DNA of 35,505 bases from Candidatus Rifleibacteriota bacterium (GCA_029565415.1 JAKQOH010000006.1:1-35505); one strand, 5' to 3'; positions 1-8,446 are shown, counted from the first letter of the stretch. A program made the numbers and translations. The notes: generated from the sequence alone by a model not told the origin.

Positions 1-804
1 GCTGATGACCGGATCGGTGTCGTTGCTGACGGCCAGATCGTAGGGCGCCTGCGGGATCGTGTCGTCGCCCGAGCGGAGGGTCACCTGCACGGGATCCGAG
101 TTCTCGCTCTCGGTATAGTCCTCGTTGAACGAGCGGATGACGTAGGTGTACTGCTCGGCCGAGGTCTTGATCACCGAGGTGTCGACGTATCCGGGCGTGT
201 CCTGGGGAACCGAGGAGATCCACTGGACGCCGCCGGCGCTCGTCGAGAGGCCGCGGTAGATGTTGTAGCCCTTGATGCGCATGCCCGTGACCTTGTCCCA
301 GGCGATGTACACGTTCTCACGCGAAGCGCGCACCTTGATGTTCACGACACGGGGCGGGCGCTGTTCGACGGGAAGGCCGGCGCGGGCCTGGATCGCATTC
401 GTGCGCGACAGGTCCGACTCCTTGCCCTGCGTGTCGAAGGCCGACAGCTTGTAATAGTAATACTGGTCGTTGACGAGCCCGTTCTGATTGTCGTTGTCCA
501 GATACGTGGGCGCAGCCACCTGGCCGACGGTCGAGATCAGCGTGAACGGTCCGCCCGAGTTGTTCGAGCGGTAGATTTTGTAACCGACCAGATCTGCTTC
601 GGTATTCGCGCTCCAGGTGAGCAGGATGGCACGCTCCTTGCCCACGCCGACGACGTTGGTCGGGATGTTCGGGGCCTCGAAATCGGTCAGCCCCGCATCC
701 TTCTTGACGCCGGTGGTGCAACCGAACAGGGTGAACATCATGAACAGCATGACGCCGGCCATGAGGCTCCTTCTGTATCTAGCTGATGTCACCGTTCTCA
801 GCAT
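1..804 (-). CDS. Fibronectin type III-domain lipoprotein (3' part outside window)
   Basis: The frame is open from an ATG at 804 to the window edge (268 codons), so the C-terminus is missing. The N-terminus has basic residues (RYRR), a hydrophobic stretch and a lipobox-like LFGC near residue 29, so a lipid-anchored envelope protein is predicted. Two fibronectin-III-like repeats follow, each with the typical 'W-(S/D)...GY-x-IYR' strand pattern (LLTWS...VGYKIYRSN; YIAWD...IKGYNIYRG). The start at 804 has an AGGAG-type site 5-6 nt upstream. A second in-frame ATG at 762 also has AGGAG, but it would lose the basic n-region. Such domains usually mediate surface or protein contacts; the specific role is unknown. 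Confidence 0.75.
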   Translation of the reverse strand, partial: MLRTVTSARYRRSLMAGVMLFMMFTLFGCTTGVKKDAGLTDFEAPNIPTNVVGVGKERAILLTWSANTEADLVGYKIYRSNNSGGPFTLISTVGQVAAPTYLDNDNQNGLVNDQYYYYKLSAFDTQGKESDLSRTNAIQARAGLPVEQRPPRVVNIKVRASRENVYIAWDKVTGMRIKGYNIYRGLSTSAGGVQWISSVPQDTPGYVDTSVIKTSAEQYTYVIRSFNEDYTESENSDPVQVTLRSGDDTIPQAPYDLAVSNDTDPVIS

Positions 805-894
805 AGGGTTCTCCTTTTCATGCACAGCTTGGCACATACCACGGATGATTCATCGGCAGTCGGCGTGAAAGAGTTAACGAAAAATGCGCGCCTC

Positions 895-1632
895 TCACCC
901 GCACGACAGAACCTCGGCCTCCCGGATCGCCTTCTTCATCTCGGACACCGCCCGTTCCAGTCCCGACAGCACGGCTCGGGAAATGATACTGTGGCCGATG
1001 TTGAACTCCTCGAGCCCCGGCATCAGCACAAGGTCCTGGACGTTCCAGTAGGTGATGCCGTGGCCGGCGTTCACGCGCAGCCCGAGCTTTTTGGCACGGG
1101 CTGCCATGTCATACAGCTTCTGCCGCTCGGCCTCGTGTTCTGCCTCGCTCATGGCATCGGCATAGCGACCGGTATGCAGTTCGATGAACGAGGCGCCGGT
1201 TTTCGCCGAAGCCTCGACCTGCTTCTCGTTCGCATCGATGAACAGACTGACCGCGATACCGGCCTGTTTCAGCCGGGAAACGGCGGCCTTGACGGTGTCG
1301 AACGCGCCGGCCACGTCGAGCCCGCCCTCGGTCGTGACCTCCTGACGGCGTTCGGGAACCAGCGTCGCCATGTCCGGCTTCACCGACTCGGCGATCTTCA
1401 GGATCTCCTCGCTCACCGCCATCTCGAGATTGAGACGGGTACGCACGCTCTGACGCAGGATCCGGACATCCCGATCCTGGATATGGCGGCGGTCCTCCCG
1501 CAGATGGACGGTGATCCCGTCGGCCCCGGCAAGCTCGGCCAGCGCGGCGGCCCCGACCGGGTCGGGCTCACGGCCCATGCGCGCCTGGCGAATGGTGGCG
1601 ACATGATCGATGTTGACTCCGAGCTTGATCAT
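895..1632 (-). CDS. pdxJ: Pyridoxine 5'-phosphate synthase PdxJ
   Basis: Catalyses ring closure of 3-amino-2-oxopropyl phosphate (aminoacetone 3-phosphate) with deoxyxylulose 5-phosphate to give pyridoxine 5'-phosphate, the last ring-forming step of DXP-dependent vitamin B6 synthesis in the cytoplasm. The 245-residue length is typical. Seen are the N-terminal [15 protein letters not shown], the active-site segment [10 protein letters not shown] (His43, Arg45, His50), Glu70 in [14 protein letters not shown] and the phosphate-side NAGHGIT (His191). GGAGG lies 6 nt before the ATG. It is the last gene of a TPR-pgeF-pdxJ minus-strand row, 32 nt after pgeF. Confidence 0.96.
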   Translation of the reverse strand: MIKLGVNIDHVATIRQARMGREPDPVGAAALAELAGADGITVHLREDRRHIQDRDVRILRQSVRTRLNLEMAVSEEILKIAESVKPDMATLVPERRQEVTTEGGLDVAGAFDTVKAAVSRLKQAGIAVSLFIDANEKQVEASAKTGASFIELHTGRYADAMSEAEHEAERQKLYDMAARAKKLGLRVNAGHGITYWNVQDLVLMPGLEEFNIGHSIISRAVLSGLERAVSEMKKAIREAEVLSCG

Positions 1633-1664
1633 CCTATACCTCCGAATATATCACGAACCTTGTT

Positions 1665-2369
1665 TCAGGCACGCTGAATGAACGAGAACAGGCTTCCCTG
1701 GCGCCCTTTCTGGCCGCGGTACGAGAAATACCGCTCACCCAGGCACATCGTGCAGTCGCTCACGTAGCGGATTCGTTCGAGCGAAACGCCGCGCCGCAGG
1801 GCCTGGACGACGTTGAGCCCGCGCAGGTCGAGATGCCACTTCACACCCCGCGAGAACAGCCCCATGAAGCCTTCGTCGGCATCGCGGAAGGTGGGCGGCA
1901 CCTCCGGTCCCAACTCCAGGCAGCAGCTTCCGATGCAGGGGCCCATCGCGACGTTGAGCGAAGCCGGCGAGACGCCGAACCGGTCGGCGAGAACCGCGAT
2001 CGTCTTCCCCGTGATGTCGTCGCGGGTGCCCTTCCATCCGGCATGCACGGCCGCCACCACGCCCTCGTTCCAGAGCAGGACGGGCAGACAGTCGGCCGTG
2101 AACACGCCGATGGGAATCCCCCGTTCGGCGGTGACGACGGCATCCCCGTCGCCCTGATCGCCCGGCACGGAAGCCGAGGTCACGAAATGGATATGCGAAC
2201 CGTGGATCTGGGTTCCCCAGCGCGGCGCGGCCAGATGCTGGTCACGCACGATCTCGAGGGCCTGCCAGGCGCGTTCCGCAACCGCTGGATCCTGGCGATA
2301 GAAGCCGAGATCCCCGTCCGCGCGCTCGGAAAAAGCGGCGAGAACCGCTCCGTCGCGAATCAGGTGCAT
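1665..2369 (-). CDS. pgeF: Peptidoglycan editing factor PgeF (YfiH / DUF152 family)
   Basis: Member of the Cu-oxidase_4 / DUF152 family. Members have been reported to remove mis-incorporated residues from peptidoglycan precursors (PgeF) or to act on purine nucleosides; an older name is polyphenol oxidase or laccase domain protein. The metal-site triad is present: His56 in TQIHG, Cys94 in FTADCLP and His109 in VHAGWKG. Length is 234 residues, normal for the family. The ATG lies 1 nt beyond the stop of the upstream TPR gene, so translation is probably coupled. No good Shine-Dalgarno is visible, which fits coupling. Confidence 0.9.
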   Translation of the reverse strand: MHLIRDGAVLAAFSERADGDLGFYRQDPAVAERAWQALEIVRDQHLAAPRWGTQIHGSHIHFVTSASVPGDQGDGDAVVTAERGIPIGVFTADCLPVLLWNEGVVAAVHAGWKGTRDDITGKTIAVLADRFGVSPASLNVAMGPCIGSCCLELGPEVPPTFRDADEGFMGLFSRGVKWHLDLRGLNVVQALRRGVSLERIRYVSDCTMCLGERYFSYRGQKGRQGSLFSFIQRA

Positions 2370-2370
2370 G

Positions 2371-4014
2371 TCAGGAGCCGGCGGTCAGGGTCGCGATCAT
2401 CCGTTCGGCGAGATCATCGACGGCATCACGCTTCATCGAAACCTCGCGCACGCGCCGCAGGGTGCGCACGGCGTCGTCGACCCGGCCCTTCTTCGAGTAG
2501 AGCGAGCCGAGCACGATATAGGCCTCCTTGAGACCGCGATCGAGAGCGATGGCGCGCTTGCACTCCTCGTAGGCATCCTTGAGGCGGCCCTGGTTGTAAT
2601 GCAGCAACGCCAGATCCTTCACGGCCTCGGCATTCTCGGGGTGCATCTCGAGGGTCTTGCGGAACTCGAGTTCGGCCATATCGTATTTGCCGGCTCGGAA
2701 AAAGTCCTTGCCCATCTCGAGATGGGTGCGGGCCGATTCGCGGTTCTTCTCGTCGAGATCCTTGCGGGCCTTGAGCAGCAGGCTGCGGGCCTGCCGGCCG
2801 ATCCCCGACTCCCCGGCAACGGCGACAATCCGCTCGAGCTCGGATGCGGCTTCGTTCACCAGACCCCGGTCGATATACGACTGGCAGAGGGCGTATTTCT
2901 TTTCGAGCGCACGCTCCTGCCCGATCGAAAGCTCCACCGAGCTCCGCTGCGGCGCCGCATACCCGCTCTGCACCGCAGGCCGGGCCGAAAACGCGGAGGC
3001 CGGGGCCTGGGGAATGGCGGCCGTGGGGCTCACGAGGCTGAACTCGTCGCCAGCGCCACCTGTTGAGGCGGCGAACTGCTCGGCGCCGGGAACGGCGCTG
3101 ACCGGGGTGAAGCTGGTCGGAGAATCATTTGCCTCGGAACGGGCATCGTAGGCTCCGAGCCGGCTTCCCTTCCCCTTGCGTTGCATGAACTCGGAAAGGC
3201 GGGAGCTGCCCTGGATCGACTTCACGTTCGCGAAGTAGTAGGAGCGGCTGTTGCTGTTGAGCTGTTTCAGCTTTTTCTCGACGTGCCGTTTCACCGGCGA
3301 GCCTGACGGGGCCTTCGTGAGAGCCTGCTGATACACGTTGATGGCCTTGTTGTTCTGGCCGGTCTTCTCATAACACTCGGCGAGCGGGATGTAGGCGCGC
3401 ACATAGCCCGGATTCAGCTTGAGGGCGGCGAGGAAGCTCCGGCCGGCCTCGGCGTAGTTTTTCCGGGTGAACTCGCACAGCCCGATGTTGAAGTAGGCCT
3501 TGAAGAAGCCGGGATCGAGACGGACCGCGGACTGGAAATGCCGGATCGCCTCGTCGTGCCGGCCGGCTTTGTAGCAGGCCCAGCCGAGCGAGTCCCGGAA
3601 GCTGGCCGAGTCCGGCTCGAGCTCGACGGCCCGCTGACAGAGCTGGACGGCCCGCTGCGCATCGACCTCGAGGGTCGCGAGGAGGAAACCGAGGTTGTTG
3701 AGGGCCGAAGAGTAGTTGGGATTCAGCCCCAGCGCCCGCTCGTAAGCCGCGGCGGCGCTCTTCATGTCGCCCGTCTTCTCGAGGGCGAACCCGAGATTGT
3801 GAAACGCCTCGGCCATGTCGGGCCGCGCCCGGACCGCCTGGCGCAGGTCATCGGCCGCCCCGACGTAGTCTTTCTCTTGCAGTTTCTGGGTGCCGCGCAC
3901 GTACATCCGCATCCCGGCATCCTGGTAGTTGGGCAGGGTGTCGAGCGTCAGCGCGACGACGGGAACCGCCGCCGACAGCCATGCCAGCATCAGTCCCAAG
4001 CTCAATTTGTTCAT
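2371..4014 (-). CDS. Exported tetratricopeptide-repeat protein
   Basis: A 547-residue protein with a signal peptide or N-terminal membrane anchor (MNKLSLGLMLAWLSAAVPVVA). A first TPR block covers roughly residues 25-260 (repeated A..a..l..P....A..NLG pattern). A low-complexity, Ser/Ala/Pro-rich linker follows (about 290-410), then a second TPR block (about 425-545). TPRs are protein-interaction scaffolds; no catalytic domain is seen. The ATG at 4014 was chosen because AGGAGG lies 7 nt upstream and it begins the signal sequence; the frame stays open upstream to 4254 but without such support. It is first in a row with pgeF and pdxJ. Function unknown. Confidence 0.85.
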   Translation of the reverse strand: MNKLSLGLMLAWLSAAVPVVALTLDTLPNYQDAGMRMYVRGTQKLQEKDYVGAADDLRQAVRARPDMAEAFHNLGFALEKTGDMKSAAAAYERALGLNPNYSSALNNLGFLLATLEVDAQRAVQLCQRAVELEPDSASFRDSLGWACYKAGRHDEAIRHFQSAVRLDPGFFKAYFNIGLCEFTRKNYAEAGRSFLAALKLNPGYVRAYIPLAECYEKTGQNNKAINVYQQALTKAPSGSPVKRHVEKKLKQLNSNSRSYYFANVKSIQGSSRLSEFMQRKGKGSRLGAYDARSEANDSPTSFTPVSAVPGAEQFAASTGGAGDEFSLVSPTAAIPQAPASAFSARPAVQSGYAAPQRSSVELSIGQERALEKKYALCQSYIDRGLVNEAASELERIVAVAGESGIGRQARSLLLKARKDLDEKNRESARTHLEMGKDFFRAGKYDMAELEFRKTLEMHPENAEAVKDLALLHYNQGRLKDAYEECKRAIALDRGLKEAYIVLGSLYSKKGRVDDAVRTLRRVREVSMKRDAVDDLAERMIATLTAGS

Positions 4015-4197
4015 CGTCTCGCCTCCTGCGGCTATTTCTCCTGCCCAACAGCCACCATCGGCAGATTCGCCCCAGAACCGAAGCCTCGAATCACCACACC
4101 CCTCACCCCGAAACTCCCATCCCGTTCTTCTCCGATCCCTTAGGCCATCTGCGACATCTGCGTCATCTGATGAGCCGGCGTGTTCGTTCGGCGGCTG

Positions 4198-4226
4198 TTG
4201 CAGGATGGGGCGGGATCGACTATTCT
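4198..4226 (+). promoter_or_regulatory. Candidate promoter of pyk
   Basis: TTGCAG (4198-4203), 17-nt spacer, TATTCT (4221-4226), 41 nt before the pyk ATG. The -35 box is weak. The 253-nt divergent spacer 4015-4267 shows no gene otherwise. Confidence 0.35.
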
Positions 4227-4267
4227 GAGGCGGCAAGAGGATCACACGAACCATTCAGGGAGGCAGC

Positions 4268-5677
4268 ATGGAAAAGCGCACAAAGATCGTCGCGACGCTG
4301 GGACCGGCATCCGCATCGGCGGAGGTCATCGCGAACCTGATCGAAGCGGGGGTCAACATCTTCCGCCTCAACTTCTCGCACGGCACGCACGACAGCCACC
4401 GCCAGCTCATCGAGACGGTGCGGGGCGAGGCCGGGCGCCTGGGCAGGCACATCGGCCTGCTCGGCGATCTGTGCGGCCCCAAGATCCGCATCGGCACCTT
4501 TCCGAACGGCTCGGTGACGCTGAAGGCCGGCCAGAGCTTCACGCTGAGCCAGAATCCCGACCTGGTCGGTTCCGAAACCGGCATCGGCACCTCCTACCCG
4601 TATCTGGTGAAGGATCTCAAGCCCGGCGACACGGTTCTTCTCGATGACGGCAACCTCACCCTGCGCGTCGCCTCCAAGAGCGCCGACGCCGTGACCTGCA
4701 CGGTCGTCGACGGCGGCGTGCTCAAGACCAAGAAGGGCATGAACATGCCCGGGGCGAACCTCTCGGTCGAGACGATCACCGCGAAAGACCGCGAAGACCT
4801 GAAGTTCATGATCGCCCAGGAGCTCGACTTCGTGGCGCTGTCCTTCGTCCGCCGCGGCGAGGATCTGCGCGAACTGCGCAAGCTGATCGGCCCCAGCCCC
4901 ATCCGTGTGGTGGCGAAGATCGAAAAGCCCGAAGCCCTCGACGATCTCGAGGCGATCCTGGCAGAAACCGATGCCATCATGATCGCCCGCGGCGATCTGG
5001 GCGTCGAGATGCCGATCGAGAAAGTTCCCGCGATCCAGAAGCACATCATCACCCGGTGCACCCGGCGCGGCATCGTGGTCATCACGGCGACCCAGATGCT
5101 CGAGTCGATGATCTCGAATCCCCGGCCGACCCGCGCCGAGACGACCGACGTGTTCAACGCCGTCATGGACGGCACCGACGCGATCATGCTGTCGGGGGAA
5201 ACCGCCGCCGGCGCTCACCCGGTGGAGGCGGTCCGGACGATGTCCGCCATCGCCGCCGAGGCCGAACGGCTGCACTGCGACACCACCGACACCCTGCTTC
5301 CCGAAGTGAAACACGACATCGAGGATATCATCGCGCATGCGGCCTGCGAATCCGCCGTCAACATCGGGGCGAAAGCCATCGTGCCGTTCACCCACAGCGG
5401 GAATACCGCCCGCAATGTTTCGAAATACCACCCCTCCGTTCCGATCTACGCGTTGACCCCGAAACCCGAAACCTGCCGTCGTCTCTCCCTCTCCTGGGGC
5501 GTCGGATCGATCCAGATCGAGGATCTGCGGGACACCGACGCGATGATCGCCTGCGCGGAAAAAACGGTTCGCGAGCACGGGCTGGCGAAGCCGGGCGACG
5601 CGATCGTGATCGTCGCCGGCGTTCCGCTCGGCGTCAAGGGCAACACCAACATGATCAAGGTTCACCGGATGCGCTGA
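4268..5677 (+). CDS. pyk: Pyruvate kinase
   Basis: Transfers phosphate from phosphoenolpyruvate to ADP in the last step of glycolysis (cytoplasm, Mg2+ and usually K+ dependent). The 469-residue protein shows the N-terminal KIVATLGPAS and FRLNFSHG motifs, the catalytic-Lys segment VAKIEKPEAL (about 215-224), the metal segment MIARGDLGVEMP (about 237-248) and the signature TATQMLESMI, followed by MLSGETAAG. The C-terminal allosteric domain is present, so the protein is full length. GGGAGG lies 4 nt before the ATG. It is monocistronic, with a strong hairpin just after the stop. Confidence 0.97.
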   Translation: MEKRTKIVATLGPASASAEVIANLIEAGVNIFRLNFSHGTHDSHRQLIETVRGEAGRLGRHIGLLGDLCGPKIRIGTFPNGSVTLKAGQSFTLSQNPDLVGSETGIGTSYPYLVKDLKPGDTVLLDDGNLTLRVASKSADAVTCTVVDGGVLKTKKGMNMPGANLSVETITAKDREDLKFMIAQELDFVALSFVRRGEDLRELRKLIGPSPIRVVAKIEKPEALDDLEAILAETDAIMIARGDLGVEMPIEKVPAIQKHIITRCTRRGIVVITATQMLESMISNPRPTRAETTDVFNAVMDGTDAIMLSGETAAGAHPVEAVRTMSAIAAEAERLHCDTTDTLLPEVKHDIEDIIAHAACESAVNIGAKAIVPFTHSGNTARNVSKYHPSVPIYALTPKPETCRRLSLSWGVGSIQIEDLRDTDAMIACAEKTVREHGLAKPGDAIVIVAGVPLGVKGNTNMIKVHRMR

Positions 5678-5688
5678 AACGCATCGTC

Positions 5689-5728
5689 AAGAGCGACGCC
5701 CGGCGGAAATCCGCCGGGCGTCGCTCTT
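5689..5728. terminator. Bidirectional terminator between pyk and the CxxCxxCC protein gene
   Basis: A perfect 19-bp inverted repeat (5689-5707 / 5710-5728) starts AAGAGC and ends GCTCTT, with a 2-nt centre. It lies between two convergent genes. The U-tract is short, so the call rests mainly on stem strength and position. Confidence 0.75.
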
Positions 5729-5743
5729 GTATATCAAGAAATA

Positions 5744-6061
5744 TTATTTGTCTTCGTTTTCATCCTTCACGAAGTAGTAACCGCATTTGCCGACCGTATG
5801 CGGGAACACATCCTGCTCGTTGAAGGGGTAGGTTTTGCAGACTTCGGGTTTGGTCTCGTGGATCTGGCACAGCAGCATGTCGCCATGCTTGAACAGAAAG
5901 GGGCAGTTGAAGGAGGCTTTGCAGCACTCACCGCACCCTTTGCACTCGCCCCGCCGGCGGCGCAGCCCGTCCGCGACCTCGTCCTTCTTCAGCAGCATCA
6001 GATACCGCCGCTTGACCTGCATCTTGAAGGAGGTGATGAATTTCTTGTATATCCGCGTCAT
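5744..6061 (-). CDS. YkgJ-family cysteine cluster protein (CxxCxxCC)
   Basis: Small protein (105 residues from the chosen ATG) with the CKGCGECC motif and further cysteines (NCPF, LLCQIH, EVCKTYPF, GKCGYYF), matching the YkgJ / zinc- or iron-chelating CxxCxxCC family (PF03692). The cluster is thought to bind Zn or Fe-S, but no family-wide reaction is known. The N-terminus is basic (RIYKKFITSFKMQVKRRY). The start is uncertain: MTRIYKK at 6061 has a GGAG 13 nt upstream, an in-frame upstream ATG would give 133 residues, and a shorter start exists near 6019. It converges on pyk. Confidence 0.8.
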   Translation of the reverse strand: MTRIYKKFITSFKMQVKRRYLMLLKKDEVADGLRRRRGECKGCGECCKASFNCPFLFKHGDMLLCQIHETKPEVCKTYPFNEQDVFPHTVGKCGYYFVKDENEDK

Positions 6062-6164
6062 ATGCTTCGTTCTGCTCCAGCCAGTGTGTGCCCGATCCGG
6101 GAACGGACCGGGATGATTATACCGCCGCGGGTTTTCGCTCGTCAATCAACCCCGCAGCGGCAGA

Positions 6165-7745
6165 TCAGCCGAGGCGGAAGAAGCGCTTGATCCGTTCGAG
6201 GATGACGGTGCCGGCAGCCGTTTCCGGGACGGCCTGGTGCATTCCCGTGCGCCGGGTGACGGGCTCGTCCCCGCTTCCCCGTCCTGCGGCCTGGTTGGCA
6301 GCCTCACGCTCGGCGAGCACCTCGCTGAGAATACGCGCCATTTCACTGTTTTCATGCAGGATATGGCTCATGACGTCCTGGGAAAGGCACAGCAGCAGCG
6401 TCTCTTCCTCGGCCACGATCGTCGCGGATCGCGGCTCACCGGTCAGCAGCGACATTTCGCCGAAGAACTTCCCGGCCGCCAGCGTCGCCACCTTGCCCTT
6501 TTCCCGGTTATCGAGGTAGACGCCGACCGAGCCTCGTTCGATGAGGAAGAACTCGGTGCCGGCTTCGCCCTTCCGGACGATCTCCTCGCCGGTTTCATAC
6601 CACTGTTCCTTCAGGCGTTCGGCGATGTGCGCCTTGTGGGTTCGGCCCAGCTCGGCCAGAAAATCGACATTCTCGATCAGGCCCAGCCGGCGCTCGATCA
6701 TCTCGGCCCGCTGATCCTTCTCGGGATGGGTGTAGACTTCGCGGATCGGATACGGGATCACGATGCCGTCGCGCTTGAGCCGGTACCAGATCCGCGACAG
6801 CAACTGATCCTGGACGGTCGGATGGTAGGCGGAATCGCTGATCCAGTAGCGCACCCGGTACGAGATGCTGAAATCCCCGAACTGTTCCATGAAAATCTGG
6901 GGCGGCGGGGACTTGAGGATCCCCTCGACCTGGGAACATGCTCCCAGAAGCGCCTTGCGGGCCTGGTCCGGTGAGGCATCGTACGAGAGGCCGATCGTGA
7001 AATCGCGATGCAGCAGCCCCGGCCGCAGCATATAGTTCATGATTTCTTTCTTCGCGATGTCGTTGTTCGGCAGCACGATGAGATCCCGGGTCGTCGTCCG
7101 CAGCGTGGTCGCCCGCCAGTTGGACTCGACGACCTTTCCGATATAGCCGGCCACCTTGATCCAGTCGCCGATGCGGAACGGCGGCGAGAAGTGCACCGAA
7201 AGCCCCGAGAACAGATTCCCGAGAACGTCCTGCAGGGCGAGACCGATGACCATGGTGAAGACGGCCGAGGTGGTGAGCAGCGGCGTGATGTCGATGCGGT
7301 AGGTGGTCGACAGGATCGACAGACCGACCAGCATATAGACGACGACCTTCAGGAGCTGCTCGAAGATCGTGGGCACCTCGGTTTCGCGCCGTTCCCGGAG
7401 GTAGTAGCCGATGCCGCCGGCGAACAGCGCTTCTCCCAGCAGCAGAACGGCGTTGAGCCGGACGAGGAGTTCGCAGGTCGCCAGCCAGGCCGACCGGCTC
7501 TTGAACAGGGGGGCGAGATTGAGGCCGAGATCGACGGCGAGGAAGGCGAGCAGGAGATACCCGGGAAGGCGGACGGCGGCGATCAGTTTCGCCATCAGGC
7601 CCTTGCCGTCCGGCGAGCGGCGTTCGATGCCCGCGATGACCCAGCGCCAGAGCAGGATGCCGGCGACCAGGAAGATGAACCCTGCCAGGAAGGCGGCCAG
7701 CCCCTCATCAAGCGTTCCGCTCAACCACTGTTTCAACCAGGCCAT
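6165..7745 (-). CDS. MscS-family channel with C-terminal cyclic-nucleotide-binding domain
   Basis: About 526 residues. The N-terminal half has four or so membrane helices ending in the pore/beta-domain segment typical of MscS (VIGLALQDVLGNLFSGL then HFSPPFRIGDWIKV, about residues 167-200). The C-terminal part (about 385-500) is a cNMP-binding fold, with FFLIERGSVGVYL, GKFFGEMSLLTGEPRSATI and the phosphate-cassette-like GEMSLLTGEPRSA. This architecture is the bacterial cyclic-nucleotide-gated (bCNG) branch of MscS: an inner-membrane channel whose opening may be tuned by a nucleotide rather than tension. The start at 7745 has GGAGG 5 nt upstream; GTG 7775 and ATG 7772 are poorer alternatives. 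Confidence 0.9.
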   Translation of the reverse strand: MAWLKQWLSGTLDEGLAAFLAGFIFLVAGILLWRWVIAGIERRSPDGKGLMAKLIAAVRLPGYLLLAFLAVDLGLNLAPLFKSRSAWLATCELLVRLNAVLLLGEALFAGGIGYYLRERRETEVPTIFEQLLKVVVYMLVGLSILSTTYRIDITPLLTTSAVFTMVIGLALQDVLGNLFSGLSVHFSPPFRIGDWIKVAGYIGKVVESNWRATTLRTTTRDLIVLPNNDIAKKEIMNYMLRPGLLHRDFTIGLSYDASPDQARKALLGACSQVEGILKSPPPQIFMEQFGDFSISYRVRYWISDSAYHPTVQDQLLSRIWYRLKRDGIVIPYPIREVYTHPEKDQRAEMIERRLGLIENVDFLAELGRTHKAHIAERLKEQWYETGEEIVRKGEAGTEFFLIERGSVGVYLDNREKGKVATLAAGKFFGEMSLLTGEPRSATIVAEEETLLLCLSQDVMSHILHENSEMARILSEVLAEREAANQAAGRGSGDEPVTRRTGMHQAVPETAAGTVILERIKRFFRLG

Positions 7746-7761
7746 CCACCCCTCCGGCCGA

Positions 7762-7843
7762 CGAATTTTCATCACTCCGGCTGCCGATTTTTCGACAGCG
7801 CCGAATTTTCTGCTGTCAAATTATCGGTACAATGCCGATTTTC
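7762..7843 (+). promoter_or_regulatory. Direct repeats upstream of a sigma-54 promoter (candidate activator sites)
   Basis: Copies of GCCGAWTTTTC occur at 7783-7793, 7800-7810 and 7834-7843, with a partial copy CGAATTTTC at 7762-7770. They sit about 40-120 bp upstream of the expected start of the sigma-54 promoter, the range used by enhancer-binding activators. The assignment is inference from spacing and repetition. Confidence 0.45.
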
Positions 7844-7856
7844 ATGAAGGAGATAC

Positions 7857-7872
7857 TTGGCACGCACGTTGC
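7857..7872 (+). promoter_or_regulatory. Sigma-54 (-24/-12) promoter
   Basis: TTGGCACGCACGTTGC matches the consensus YTGGCACGNNNNTTGC without mismatch. Transcription would start near 7884, leaving an A-rich leader of about 60 nt with AGGAGG before the ATG at 7945. A sigma-54-dependent activator gene lies 2.4 kb downstream (10328-11827). Confidence 0.8.
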
Positions 7873-7944
7873 GTGATACTCGCGCAACACGTCCAAAGAT
7901 CAAAACAAACAAACCATAAGCACATAAAACAGGAGGGTATCTCA

Positions 7945-8388
7945 ATGAATAAGAACCTGCTTCTTTCGGCTCTGGTTATCAGCACCCTGACCATCGCCCC
8001 CGTCTACGCCGGCAACCCCGGTCAGAGCGGCCAGTCCGGTCAGTCGGGTCAGAGCAGCCAGCAGAGTGGTCAGAGCGGCCAGTCCGGCCAGAGCGGTCAG
8101 AGCGGCCAGTGCGGTCAGCACAACGGCGGCGGCTGCCATCAGAAGCCCGGGTTCTTCCAGAAGGTGAAAGCCTCCTTCAAGAAGGGGTTCGAGAACGGCA
8201 AGAAGGCCGGCACCAAGGCGTTCGACGCGGTCCAGAACAAGGTCATGGACGCCGGCGTCGCGGTCAAGAAGGGTGTCACCGGCAAGAAGTGCAAGACCTT
8301 CGTGAAGGGCCACTACAACAGCGACGGTTCCCACACCAAGGGTCACTTCCGCAAGGTCTGCAAGAGCAGCTGCAAGAAGTCCAAGTAA
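7945..8388 (+). CDS. Small secreted Gly-Gln-Ser-repeat protein with basic Cys-containing C-terminus
   Basis: 147 residues. The signal peptide ends at VYA (cleavage after residue 22). A low-complexity GQS tract follows (residues 26-59; nine perfect GQS units plus variants QQS, GQC, GQH), then a Lys-rich tail (about 60-147) with CHQKPGFF, a helical KKGFENGKKAGTKAF stretch and cysteines in KKCKTF, RKVCKSSCKK. The mature protein is strongly basic. AGGAGG lies 7 nt before the ATG. Transcription is apparently sigma-54 dependent and ends at a strong hairpin. I recognise no family. A secreted structural, surface or antimicrobial-like role is possible but unproven. Confidence 0.85.
   Translation: MNKNLLLSALVISTLTIAPVYAGNPGQSGQSGQSGQSSQQSGQSGQSGQSGQSGQCGQHNGGGCHQKPGFFQKVKASFKKGFENGKKAGTKAFDAVQNKVMDAGVAVKKGVTGKKCKTFVKGHYNSDGSHTKGHFRKVCKSSCKKSK
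8020..8121 (+). repeat. In-frame GQS codon repeat
   Basis: Tandem 9-nt units (GGT/GGC CAG AGC/TCC/TCG) encode residues 26-59 of the small secreted protein. The synonymous codon mixture shows the units are not recent exact duplications. Confidence 0.8.
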
Positions 8389-8410
8389 TCGACCAGCCAA
8401 CCAGGCCGCT

Positions 8411-8440
8411 CCCGAAGGCAATCTTCGGGGGCGCTTTTTC
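8411..8440 (+). terminator. Rho-independent terminator of the GQS-repeat gene
   Basis: CCCGAAG (8411-8417), 5-nt loop, CTTCGGG (8423-8429), then GGCGC and a T5 run (8435-8439), 23 nt after the stop codon. Confidence 0.88.
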
Positions 8441-8446
8441 TTCGCC

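Noticed and set aside
627..641. TGGCACGCTCCTTGC, a second match to the sigma-54 -24/-12 core
   Set aside because: It lies inside the coding region of the fibronectin lipoprotein, on the opposite strand, lacks the YT before TGGCAC and has no gene in position to use it.
820..1677. 285-codon plus-strand open frame opposite pdxJ
   Set aside because: pdxJ has all active-site motifs on the minus strand; the plus-strand frame has no recognisable domain or ribosome site.
7411..7944. In-frame upstream extension of the GQS-repeat gene (325-codon frame)
   Set aside because: The region up to 7745 is the antisense of the MscS gene, and the signal peptide with AGGAGG defines the start at 7945.
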